From Branchiostoma lanceolatum (lineage: Eukaryota; Chordata; Leptocardii; Amphioxiformes; Branchiostomatidae), in contig NC_089722.1 of the NCBI RefSeq assembly GCF_035083965.1, positions 23,024,142-23,088,141 on the forward strand: a DNA stretch of 64,000 bases, given 5' to 3'. Under the pieces are notes generated by a model. The model was given only the letters and a program-made list of their open reading frames with translations, ran no database searches and was not told the origin of the DNA. Made by a program: the position numbers and the translations under genes. This document shows positions 46,980 to 59,200 of the stretch, piece after piece. Position 1 is the stretch's first letter; each line of letters opens with the position of its first letter.

Positions 46980-48413
46980 ATGTCTTTCATAACTGACTAT
47001 CTTCGTCTGGACGATCTGAACTTCCTCATAACGGTAGTTTTGATCATGTTCAGCCCGACTTACTGGAACCTCGTGGCTAGGTGGGTGGATCTGTCTGTTT
47101 TGACGTCCTTGAAATCACTGCAACGTTCACTACAACGTTACCACATGGCGTTGGTTTAAGCCGTTGTTTCCAACATAACGTTAACCCTCATGACAAGGGA
47201 GTTTATTTCCAGACATTGTGCAACGTTACTTGGTTAATTGGATTACCATCACCATCATCACCAGAGTTATGAATTGATTTTCATGATTTTTTGTTTGAAA
47301 TAAGGAAGACTCAATCTTTAAGACTGGTCTGGATTAAAATTCATACCCATGGATTAATTCAGAGATTCAAGCTCATGGTGTAACGTTATACTTATAGATT
47401 CATGAAACTTCATTCATCTGAAGTACGGCCAGAGTGATCTGAGTAATGAGGCTCTTGTAGTGCATTTTAACATGCTCGAGGCACCTCCCCAATCACAGGA
47501 CCCCCATTATACGTCCCTTCCAAAAGACGAATGCAGCTCCAACCAGGATGCCCTTTCCCGGATTGGAACCGGGGTCTCTCAGTTACTTTGGAACTTCAAA
47601 TGTTACATAATCAATTGCAACCTACCAGTTGTGAGAAGATTTGATGCAATCAAACTAGCACATTTGTTGTAGCTTACAATTCTACATGTTAACTCTCATT
47701 CCCTTGACCTTGTGTTTACTACAGGTCAGAGTACCGTAGCCACTGGGTCACCCGTCTCTTCCGGTCAGCCCGTGTCGGCTGCAGTGTCCTGGCAGTCAGC
47801 ATCATGTTGTTGGGTCTGCACAGGGACTGGTGGTTCCAGCAGACACTAAACAGCCAGCCCAAAGTGTCCGCCTTACAAATACCTGTCCTAGGGTATGCTG
47901 TTATTGCCACAGGTGAGTAGGGCTGCTGTGGCATTTGGATTACAACTCAGAATCCTGTTGTCACAACTTCACATCAGTGAGTGACATGTTTGCATTATGC
48001 AGGTCGTATATCCTGTTGTACATGTATAAATCGTTAACATGTACTTTAAATCTACTTCGAAAATGCTGTATGTCATGTGGAAATATCTAGTTAACTTTTT
48101 AATTTTTTATGCAGGAGCGTTGTTGGTCCTGAGCAGTTTCTGGGCACTTGGCTGGTATGGCACGTTTCTCGGCGACTACTTTGGAATGCTCATGGACGAA
48201 CCAGTGACTGGCTTTCCTTTCAACCTGGTGACAGACCCCATGTACGTGGGCACTACCATGAATTTTGCAGGGGTGGCCCTGTTGGAGGGGAGTGTGGCTG
48301 GGCTGGTCTTAGCTGCACTTGTAGGGCTCTGTTACAAGGTGGCGCTGTTATTCGAGGGGCCTTTTACAGAAGAGATCTACAGAAAGCGTGATGATGACAA
48401 GAGGAAAGTCTAA
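46980..48413 (+). CDS. PEMT: Phosphatidylethanolamine N-methyltransferase
   Basis: This integral membrane enzyme of the ER and mitochondria-associated membranes methylates phosphatidylethanolamine three times with S-adenosylmethionine to make phosphatidylcholine. Three exons (46980-47080, 47725-47912, 48115-48413) give 195 residues, close to the 199 of the human protein. Hydrophobic segments fit the four-helix topology. Strong family blocks are FSPTYWNLVAR, LVLSSFWALGWYGTFLGDYFG, DPMYVGTTMNF and PFTEEIYRK. Two positions described as SAM-binding in the human enzyme differ: GxG reads ATG, and the acidic pair EE reads EG. The chosen ATG is the first after the transposon end. Upstream in-frame codons (DCCGAG...QAD) resemble the N-terminal extension of the long human isoform but have no ATG before the frame enters the MULE. 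A SINE lies in intron 1. It converges with TTC28. Confidence 0.93.
47455..47605 (-). mobile_element. SINE in PEMT intron 1
   Basis: On the minus strand a B-box-like GGTTCCAATCC is followed by AAGGGCATCCTGGTTGGAGC, GCATTCGTCTTTTGGAAGGG and GGTGCCTCGAGCATGTTAAA. This reads as a tRNA-derived head joined to a conserved SINE body. The A-box end is not clear, so the copy may be 5'-truncated. Confidence 0.65.
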
Positions 48414-49113
48414 CCCAAATTTCAAGTGATTTCTGACATTCCACAGAGACAATCTATCAGTGTTTAGCTGAAGTTCTTCCCTGATTCAGAAATGGTAAAA
48501 CTTCTCATCAGAAGTCCTAAAACTGATTCAATTTGGCTGAATGCTAATTCCGTAGGGATGGAATCCTGTTTTAACAGATTGGTTTCCGTATTCCTGTTTC
48601 AATATTGATATTTTTGTGGTGGTTTAATATTCACTACGAATTTAGAACAACGGCGAAAATGTTTCTTCTGCCCACCTACCCTATTCTTTCAACTGAACAC
48701 ACTCCATTTCTCCAAACCACAAAATTAAAGGCATTTACAGTATGTAAAGACCAAGTGATTTGGTGCCTTCAATGCCCCACCTGCATTTCTACATAGGCCC
48801 ACTGTCTGTTGTCTTATGTCACTGACTAGGAGTATTGTATTTTAAACATATTCCTATAATGATATTGTTCAGTTTAACATCTATCATGAAGTTTTTCATT
48901 AATGTTGTCATAATGTATTTTGTCACAATCACCTTACCATACCATGTGTGTTCTTGGCTTTCATTTGATACTTCGATAAACTTTGAGGAATAATTTCAAG
49001 AGAATAATCCAATTTTCAAGAAATCTCATTTCTCCATAAGATTTTGAAAAGAAAAGAATATAATCCTTATAGGAGTAAAAACAATTAAAAGTCTCAGAAC
49101 ATGTATGAACAGT
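48414..49113 (+). other. Probable PEMT 3' untranslated region
   Basis: This is AT-rich sequence after the PEMT stop, with no coding potential, ending at an AATAAA on the plus strand at 49114. Confidence 0.55.
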
Positions 49114-49129
49114 AATAAACATCTTTATT
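49114..49129. terminator. Back-to-back poly(A) signals of PEMT (+) and TTC28 (-)
   Basis: AATAAA on the plus strand (49114-49119) is followed four bases later by TTTATT (49124-49129), which is AATAAA on the minus strand. The two convergent genes would therefore overlap by a few tens of bases at their 3' ends. Usage is inferred; no transcript data are available. Confidence 0.6.
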
Positions 49130-50252
49130 ACAATTTGCATTGAGGAGAATCAAGCAAGCACTCGCCCCAATGACTTACACTCTTTAAAACAATTTGCAAC
49201 ACACAATAGGATCCAAAGCTTAGCTACATATAGAAATAAATATCATATCTTACAGGCACAATTTATGGACAAAATCATGATAACATTTGCAAAATAATCT
49301 GCCAACTTTCAAGCAGTGAATTCTCAAGCAAAGAAAGCATATTTACAACAAGTGTGCAAATGCCATGACATTTGTTCTCTCCCTTTATAACAAAAAAAAG
49401 GTACAAATATGTGATATCTACTGTCATTATCTCCCACCTAACTGTACAAATTACAAAATTCCATACTTATGATTATTGTATTGTATCAAATACTGTGATT
49501 AAAAGTTGTCAAATTGTCCTAGCTGACCACTGTGGACACACGATTCTCTGAACCTAAAGCTAACTACATTCACCTTCTTCTCTACTTTTGCCAAGGAAAA
49601 TATCCTTCAAAATCTAGATCCTACCTGTGGGTATCAAAGCTAACCTAACTAAGGCACATTTTGTTCATACAATAACTGAACCTAGAAAAAAATCAGCTAG
49701 TATCCAGTATAATTGGAAATTTACTACCCGGTAGACCTTATCCCTTTGTTATCAAGGATGGCCATGGTGACAATTCTTCACAACAGAATATCAATGAAAC
49801 TGACACCAGTTGGTACATTTTTGTATGACAAAACACCAGACAGTGACATTTTGAAAAGTGTACATTTAACTATCTAGTAGGTAAAGTCATATATTTTGGC
49901 AACACCAAAGGTACAGAGCCAAAGCCTATGTAGTAATCTAACAAAATTACCAATGCTACGAAACTGTCAGAAGATCATGGCATTCCATGTTGCATGAATT
50001 TTTGGTCATAGTCATGGATTTCAAATAAAACTGAATCTGTATTTTCTGCTTGTACTGTCAAGGTGTAAAGCTGTTTCAAGAAATGATATTCATAGCAATA
50101 GTCATGGATTCCTTTCTTTTGCCCTACCAAATTCAAAACCTTTTCCCAGTTCCACATTCTCCTAATAAACTGCCCAGCAACACAAGTGTTTGCACTGTAA
50201 CATATTCATGTCCATGTAAAGTCATGTTGTATTTGTCCATGATTGTGCTTTG
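49130..50252 (-). other. Probable TTC28 3' untranslated region
   Basis: A continuous non-coding stretch of 1.1 kb lies between the TTC28 stop codon (50253-50255) and the minus-strand AATAAA. No exon or repeat is recognised. Confidence 0.55.
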
Positions 50253-53200
50253 TCAGCACTTTGAAGACTGGAGCAGTTTTTCATTAGGAATAATCCTTGT
50301 GCCATTTTCCAAGTAAACCATCCTTAAAGGTCCGTTTGGTTTGCTTGGCGGAATTTTCACAATTTTGGATCCCGGTGAACCTGGGACTTTTTTAGGACTA
50401 GCTGTACTAGCACTAGGGACCGACCCATTTGCCATGGAAGATCGTCTCTGCTCTTCTGCGATAAGCATGTCCACCTGTGCTGCTGCTAGCATTGTCTCCT
50501 CGCGTATCTTGTCTTCTACTGTCTGTTGGGATGGTCTGCGTGAACCAGACGTGCTACCAGTTAGAGTTGGGCGGCTGGGGTTGGTGTTAGGAACCACCTT
50601 GTTGTGTGGCGAGTTTGTGTGGACTGGTGCAGTAGGAGTGGAGTAAGGTGGGGGAGCAATGCTGGAACGGGGTGAGCTGGAGGTTGATGGGGGGTTGGAG
50701 GACAGGCTGGAACGAGGTGAGCCTGGGTAAGGTGGCGGGCCGATGCCCATCCTGGGTGGGCCGGGGTATGGTGGGAGTGGTTTTGTCCTGGAGGAACTCA
50801 CAGGCCCATTAGAATGTTGACTTCCCCTGGATCGAATTGAGTTCGTGGGACTATCTGGTGTAGTAGGCTTATCTGCAGCAGAACTGGCCATGTTGCCCAT
50901 CTCTATTGCTTCCTGTGGTTTCCCCTGTTTTGGAGGTTTCATTTTGTCTGGAGGGGAGGAGAAATATTGCCGGAGCTTTGCGAATGCTGGACTCTGATTT
51001 GGTAAGCTGTTTGTCGCAGGAGGCCTGGGTTTGATGTACGCTGGCGTAGCTGACGATACAACGCTTTCCGTTGGAGGTTTAGAACTAGTCTCTTCTGCAG
51101 GGGCCTTCCTGTCTTCTTTTGATCTGTGTGCCCGTCTCTCATGCTTGCCTTCCTTGCCTTGCCTTGCAGATCCTTCAGATCTGTGTGATCTGTGAGAATG
51201 TTTGCTGGACTTCGAGGAATTTTTGTCCACGTCGACTGCCTTTGCCGTAATTTCAGGAGTTCTACGCGGGCTCCTGTCCACAATGTGGCACGAGTACGGA
51301 GAGCTCGGGTACTTCATCATACGTCTCGTAGGCGTGGACGACCCATCCTCTCCGCTGCTGGACACATTGGAGTCCGAGAGGTCAGACGGGCGACTGCTTC
51401 TACTGATGTTGTCATAATACGGAGATTCTGTCCTCACTGGTGAAGGTTTTGGTGGTATATTTGGTTTAGGAGGAATCTGTGGCGTCGGATTGTCGGAAAG
51501 TGTGGACGACTTCCTCGGCGGAGGGGTGGGTTTCTGATTGGTCGGTCTCTTCTGGTTCATCGCAGCCTCTCTCCTTCCTTTCATCTGCTGTTCCAGCAGC
51601 TTCTGCTGAGTCTCAAACTTGGATATTCTCTGCATTTTCTCTACGGCAAGCCTGTAGGTTTCCACATCCTGTAGGACCTTCTCTGCTAGTGATATATTTC
51701 CTTCTCCCTCTTTCTGGGGAGTCTGTTTTTCTCCAACAGAAGACGACGTCGGGCTTGGAGCAGGAGAAATCTGCACATCGCCTCCCGCCCGAGAGTCTTC
51801 CACGAGAGTAGACGAAGAAGTTGTTGAAGCCGTGGAGTGTTTGCTACTTCCCGAAGCACGCAGATTCCACGACTGCTTGTCCCCGTCTTCATTGGTCTGA
51901 GAAGAATTGATGCTTAACGAATCAGAGTCCCTTTTGGGAAAGCCAGGACCAACTTCCGGAAAGTACCCCTGGGTTGGCCCCATTTCAAACAGGCTTTTGC
52001 GACCGTGGAGACGGGATCGTCTTCTCGGAGGGGTGGGAGGGTTTACATCCTTCGCGACTGGCGTAACTGGGGAGTCTTTTCCCTCTGTTTCTGGTAACTC
52101 TTTGTGTCCCGAAACTCTTTGGTCATTTACTGTTGCATCCATCGATGTCCGTGGAGAGAGTTTGTTTACAGGAGAGTCTCTTTCTGCCTCCAGACGAGAT
52201 TTTGCGAGTGGCGTTGATGTCATGTCGGAAGGAAGATGCCTCAGATGGGCGGCAGTGCTCTTGGGTGTCTCCTCAGGTAGCGGAGAATTCCCGCCATTTT
52301 GTAGCCTGTCTGACACTGCTGCTTCAGGAGATGCCCGTGCCATGTCGGTTTCCAACATGCTGGATTTCAGGTCGTACTCCTGTGGTCGTACAGTCGCGGG
52401 CGGCCACTGGGGAAGCCTGGAGGGAGTCTCACTGCTGTTGGCCTGGCTGGGAGCACGGTCACCATGATCCATGCTGGGAATACCATAGGAGGAGACACTG
52501 CAGAAGAATAAAGATGTCCTTTTAAAATGCAGTTAATACAAAAATATGCCTACTTACTACATACTGCCAAAAATAGTCATCTGAGAACATAAAAGTTGGC
52601 TTTTGCTACACAAGATTTTACTCTAGTATAAAGATACTGAAAGTTTCAAAACATGCTGATGATGTTTCTAAAGATTTTCAACTCTTTTTTGACAAAGTGT
52701 ACTGCCTTGAAGAAGCAACCAGACCAGGGCTCCAGGACCCGTCCCTCCATCCCAGGATGGAAATTTGCTTGTTGAGACAGACAAATTTCAACCCCTCTGT
52801 CCAAAATATCAAAACATCATGACATGAAACTGATGAATATGTGTTTTCATAAGCTTAAAATGACAGATTTAACAACCAAAAGCAACACAGGCTTCCAGAC
52901 AACAAGTAGAAAAAAAAATCTAGAGCTGGAGACAGCCCTGAAACAGACACAAAAGTTTCCCAGGTCTCACCTGTAGAGAGAGGCCCAGCTCAGTCTTCTC
53001 TGGTCCCCTCCCTCCCCCTGGGGTGTGGGGGAGAGACCCTCCGCCCTCTTCGGGACGGCTGGGACTGACGTACTGGACTGAGATGACGACAGGCTCTCCA
53101 GAGATGATGAACTTCCCAGGGTCAGGCTCTTTGGAGCCTCAGATGTGTCTGTAGGTTTGAGGTTATAACAGATGTCATCATTACAAAAATGAGCAAACTT

Positions 53201-56200
53201 TGTCGCACAGATCATTGGACTAATGAAAAATACAGTCAACCCTGGCTGAGCAACTGGCGTAGGCAACTAACTGGAGCAGGCAACCACGTTAAAACAGTAC
53301 CATCTAATTTTCACATAGTTAAACCCACCCAGTCCTGAGCAACCACCTGTTCCCAGCAACCATTTTTCCTCAGTCCCGTGAGTGGTTGCTGAATCGAGGT
53401 TTCACTCTATTACATACGGATGCTGTATGATGCAGTAACTGTTACGATAAGTCATATGCAAACTAGCAAAGGTATCCACAAAAAAATGAGGGGAAAGTTA
53501 CAGGCTTTGCTGTCATTTCTGTACTTTATTTTAATTGTCAAGACTTACCAAAGATGGCCAGGAGTGCAGACAGAGCAAACTGGAGGTTTCTCTTGTTGGC
53601 ATGTTTTCCTGTCCTCATAGTCACCTCGTCCTTCCCAACTTCCATCAAGTCAAAACCTGGTCAACACAAAGTTTAACGCAAGTCAGTTCAGTAATAAGAA
53701 GGTTCTTTCAGCATGTACGAACATTGTTAAAAGCTATCTTAATGTCGACAGAGAAATTGTAGCATTGAAAAACGATCTGTGTCCATCCAAACTTACCGAT
53801 AGAGGCCAGTAGTTCATGGCAGCCCCCCACCCTCCAGAGCCGTACATTGATAGGGACCTGTACACTGTCTTTGGTCATCAGCTGTGACAGGACTGACTCG
53901 AGCTGTTAGAAAGAACAAAATATTAATACAAGGCAATAAATCTTGTATATGACTACGCTACATAAGACGTATTCTGCAAATTCCAACACTCAAAATGGGT
54001 CTTTCATGACAACATTGCGACTTTTACATACAAATCCATTGTCGGAAATCTGTCGGAAACCAAGTCAAATTTTCTGTATTCAGAAGATTTGACAGAAGAT
54101 GTGATGAGCAACTTTAACTCTTTTTGGAAGCCCTTTGTCCACATTAAACTGAATACACATAAAAAGGCATATTCTCACCAGTTTGATGAGTGCCTCGCCT
54201 GCCTCTGGAGCTGACACAAGTTTGGAGAGTGCAGCCAGAGAGTTTGGTGGTAAACCTGAGGAGACATAAATACAAAATTAATGTAAACCCTTGTAGAAGA
54301 CATACATGTAGGCAATCTTCCTTTCCTATTTCAAATTGTAGTTCAAACAGCAATGTATATGCATAGCACCAATGAAAGAAACATTATGTTTAAGAGTACA
54401 TGCATGGACTAATCCCTGCATTATAGTTTATGAAACAGAGAAAACATTGAAATTTGTGTGAGAAAACCGCACCTTAGAGCAGACCACAGTCCTTACCAAG
54501 TAATGCTTGCAGACTAGTGCTGCACTGTGTCAGCCTATCCCCTGGGTCAGTCAATGGGAAGAAGACACTTGGCGGCAGCCCATTGGCCGATGACTCGAAG
54601 TGGAAGCCCACAGATATGAGGAGGTTCTTCCATCCCCGGACAGGTCCCACCTTGTTCTCTATGCTCTGCTGTGTGGTGTACATGGAGTTGTGGGGGCCAT
54701 GGTGGATTCTCTGTAAGGACTTCTCCACCTGCAGACAAAAATGGCACAAAAACATGATTATAACAATCTGAAAAGAGGAGATCAACAACAACAACATCAG
54801 CAGCAGCAATGGCTTTTCCGTCTCTTTGCTGCATGCTGCAGTTCCATGTATGACCACTAGATGGTGCTTTAGTATAGAGCTGCTAGCTTTTGAAACTCTG
54901 AAGGAGGCTAAAATTTGCAAGACAATCATCCCTTCTCATCTTCTTTAAATACACATCCCTCAAAATATGACTGTTTTGTTTGTGAAATATTGTTGAATTG
55001 TTCATCGAAGTATAGTGGAAATTGTAAAATCTTCTTTGTTCTTCCGCATATTTTGCTTGTAAAAATGGTAAAACTTTATCAAAATGTAAGGTAATAAAGC
55101 AACATACCAGGTGAAGTAGAACCCTCATAGCGTTCCGTGTTCTGTCTGGTGTCTGCAGCAGCTCCCCGAGGGCCTGGCCCATGAGCGCCGCCTTACTGCT
55201 GAGCTTCACATCACAGCCCACCAACATGAAGCCCGCCCAGTTGGAAGGATGGGAGAAGGGCTTGGTGTTTTGGACCTATAGGATGAAACACACAACAACT
55301 ATGATAAACTTGCCTGGATCATATGAATAGTGATTTCTAACAGCCAATGACCAATGAAAGCTATAATTCATGGTCCCATTTAACATAACACGGCCACTGG
55401 ATTGAACAAGGATACAAACTACCATGCCTGGTCCTCCAGTTCTCCTCTTAAGTCACTGATGAAAGATAGCGTACGGCGCCGTATGCTATTTGAAACGTCT
55501 GTTTCAATATCATATCTAGTTGCTTGAGTAATTGTTTTTTGGCGAATATTATGTCTATTTTCTGTCTTTGTTATAACTACATCTTCAAACAAATGAAGAT
55601 AAAACGTCACCCACCACTCTCATTGCTTCACACATGGCCTCACTGGCCATCAGTCCCTGCATCAGCCCTCCGTAGAAGGCCTTCATGAACAAGCAGCAGG
55701 CCAGGTCGGGTACCGGCCACAGGGACACCAGGGCGCACTGGGCCCCCGCGGCCAGGAACGCTCGCGTCAGGCCCACCACGCCGTCTGCCGTGATGCGACT
55801 GTGAGACTCCTGGTGATGACAGCTGATCACAACCTGTAAACATCATGTAAATGGGTGAGAACCAAAACAACAGCAAGTTGTGACGAAACTTTTGTTGAAC
55901 ATTTGTAAAATAATTATGGTCACTTCTCATACAATAGCAAGATGAGCTACATGTATTACATACTGCTGCTTGTGTAGTGTGTACATCTACTGCTTATTTT
56001 CTAGCATTACTTATTTGTCAGGCAGGCCCGTGAAGTGAACAAATTTCTCTCAACTGCTCAAAGTTCATATGCTCTCCAAGGCCTCAACTTATAACAATTC
56101 TATTGACACAAGAATGATAGCAGTTATCATTACAAGTCCTCACCAGTTTGGCACAGAGTTTTAGGTTCAAGATGTCTGCTGCTGTCAGGAGGAAGTCGGA

Positions 56201-59200
56201 CAAGGATGGGGCATCCGTAGTGCTCTCAAGGTCACTGTCATTGTGAAGGTCATGGTTCAAGTCCATCTGTTCTGGACTGTTGTGGACGGCATGGTTACTG
56301 TTGCCGCGGTACCCGGAAGGACCTCTAGGTTCTCCCGGTGACAGTACGATCGCAGAGAGTCTCCAGTTGACGTGAGTGGAGAAGTGGACACATTCTGCGC
56401 TGGAGATGATCTCCATGACGGATTCTTTGGTTGCCATGGGGCCCAGTAAGGGTTTGACTCCCAGCATCTCTGAAATGATCCTGGACTCTTGTTCCGCAGC
56501 TGGTAGTGGGTCGTACGACCACCTTTCTAACACAGAAGGCGGCAGTTTCGGGTTACCTAAAACCAGGCCTGGTAGCACGTCAGAGGGCCTCGACTGTGGG
56601 TGCACTTGCTGGTTCATACTGAGTGCCTGAATGGATGGTGTGACCACAAGGCCATATCTCTCATACAGGCACTCATTACTGGAGCTCCCTTTCAAGACAG
56701 CAAAAGGCACAAGGTACAGATCTCCATCCAGCACCAGTACCAGCTGTCCCGCGGGCGACTTTGGTCCGTTCATCCTGGGTAGCACGTCCTCCATGGGTGA
56801 AATCAAGAGATCGTACAGAGCGCGTAAGGGCGGTTTTCCCGACCACGGCCTCCGTCTCCTGCCGCCGCCAGTTCCGATACTCGCCGTGCGAATGCTGCCG
56901 GCTGACAGTCCGGAGAACTGGCTGAGTAGGGAGTTCATACTGGTGGTGCTCTTGTTGAAGACATGGTTACGGTTGATCAGCCTCAAGAAGGTACTGTTGG
57001 AGTGCATGCTCATCTCTTCAGCTTCACTCTCTGTCTCACTGGATGACCTAAAGATATATATAAAGATACAGTCTGAATCAAAAGAAAAAGAACTTTCTAC
57101 TAGCTATGAGACATATATTCTGCTGTCTGTAAACAGCTGCAAACTTGTCCTGTCCATGCACAAAACCAATCACAAATAGACACCAATCCAAAAGAATTCT
57201 CAGTGTTTCTGAATACAGTTACTTACTGTCTAATACAGTGTCTACTATGCTTTAAGAAAACACTATCTCCTTGTATTTTAGGAGAGTGTTTAAGTACACC
57301 TTTTCACCATCTCAAAGTCTATATTTTGATACTAGTTCATGCATACCTTGGAATGCTTGTCTCCACTCCCAGGGCCTCCCTGACATATGACACGTACTGG
57401 TCCAACACTGATGTTGACATGGCCACTGACACGTTGTCCTTCTCGGACATCGCTGATAGTGGAGACTCCCTTTCTGACGGCAGGTGACTGTTCAGCTCAT
57501 TCATGTTACACTCGTGGAACTTCACCACACCTGAAAGTATCAACATGATGCATATGAATGGACAATCCTTGGCTATTGTTTAACAGTGAAGAAAGAAGAG
57601 GACCATATAGTGTATTCTAACAGCAGAATCACCACTTGGGAAATTGAAAACTTTGAATGTGAGGGTAAGCATCGAAACTGCGACCTATTCATTTTGAGCC
57701 CAATTCTCTAACCATTACTCCACACTGACGCCACATAACATAAGGTAGTCCAATACTACGCTCTCTTGCACATCATAAATTACAGTGAGACACGATTGAT
57801 GAGAAAAAGACCTTTCTGTGGGATGACGAGCCAGCTGTACAGGTATCCCACAGCAATGGAGTAGTACAGAACAGCAGCCTTCTGTTTGTCCACTGCAGCG
57901 ATGATCTGATCAACCGTTACCGGTGACGTGTCCATCACGCTCCCTGCCTCTGAGCCCTGCCTCTCCATCAGTAAGTCGATAAAAGCTCGTGTACGCCCGC
58001 GCTCGGCGATGGCGAGAGCTTCTTCTTGTCTGCCCAGGCTGACCAACACTCTTTGTAAGGCCTGAGTGGACATAAGATTAGTGATATAAACTGTCAATCA
58101 TTCTGGTTTACATCCTGTTGTACATTTCTGGAAACAATTGAAATTGTTGTGAACGAGATCATTAATAAGATTGCCACAAATAGACTACTTGTTATCTCTA
58201 TATAATACAGTGACCGTCAAATGATTTGATAAGTTAACAGACTAAGTAAGATGCACACTGAGCAATAAGAAAAGGTTATTGTACTCAGTCTGGAATTCCA
58301 AAAATGACACCGTCAAGATTTGAGCAAATGAGTTGGAAAAGCATATCAGTACATTGACACCAAGAAATCTAAATGCCCATTCCTCATAAAATTCTGCAAA
58401 TTGTTCTTCATGTGACTAAGTATATCATATGTTTTATATGTTTTAACATACCTGGTAACAAGCTGTCTGCATGTCGAACATGTTGAGCTTGTAGTCGCTG
58501 CTGAGGAGGGAGTCTCTGCGGATGGTCTCAAACTGGGCAGCAGCCTTGTACAGCTGATGCTGGGACTCCTCCAGCTCCTGGTGCGACCACAGGGCCAGAC
58601 CAAGTCTAGGGAAGGGGGAGAACAATTAGAACCATGGAACATCTTCATTTTAGACAGTGTATCTGATGCTAGCAATAACTTCTTCAATGTCTAGATTTTA
58701 TGAAAACAATGCAGCTACATGTACATGTCTGAAGAGCTTTGTGATTCCACTGATACTTTGTAGCAATAATCCGTCCATCATTGTAGTACCACTTATCCTT
58801 TCCATACATAGAGGTGATCCGACCAATTCCTGTATCTGTATCCATATAGCCGGTATAACAGCCATTCGGCGTAGACCTTACGAATGCCGCTATACTTTTG
58901 TGATGTAAAAAAGATTTCGTTATACAGTACCTGTATCTGATCCTGGCCTCGTCCTCCCTCCTGCCCAGCTGTTCTGCGATGCCCAGCCCCTGCTGCAGGT
59001 ACGTGATGGCCTGCGAGTAGTTCCCCAGGGCGTGGTGCGTGCGCCCCAGGCTGCCATACGCCAGGCACTTGGCTACTTGGTCGTTCATCTGAGCAGCTGG
59101 GGTGAAGAAAGAGATGGAGACATTCAGGAACTAATCTGAGATTGAAGATTCTACAGTAGACTGTCTGTGAAATTTTGGACTTGTACTTTGTACGTGTAGC

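Noticed and set aside
48039-48413. Nurim or another membrane protein for the last PEMT exon
   Set aside because: GTFLGDYFG, the DPMY block and PFTEEIYR fit PEMT, and the two upstream exons splice in frame to complete the same family.
51907-52467. 186-residue plus-strand open frame opposite the last TTC28 exon
   Set aside because: It is the complement of a long Ser/Pro-rich coding exon. Its composition mirrors that exon and it has no splice or start signals.
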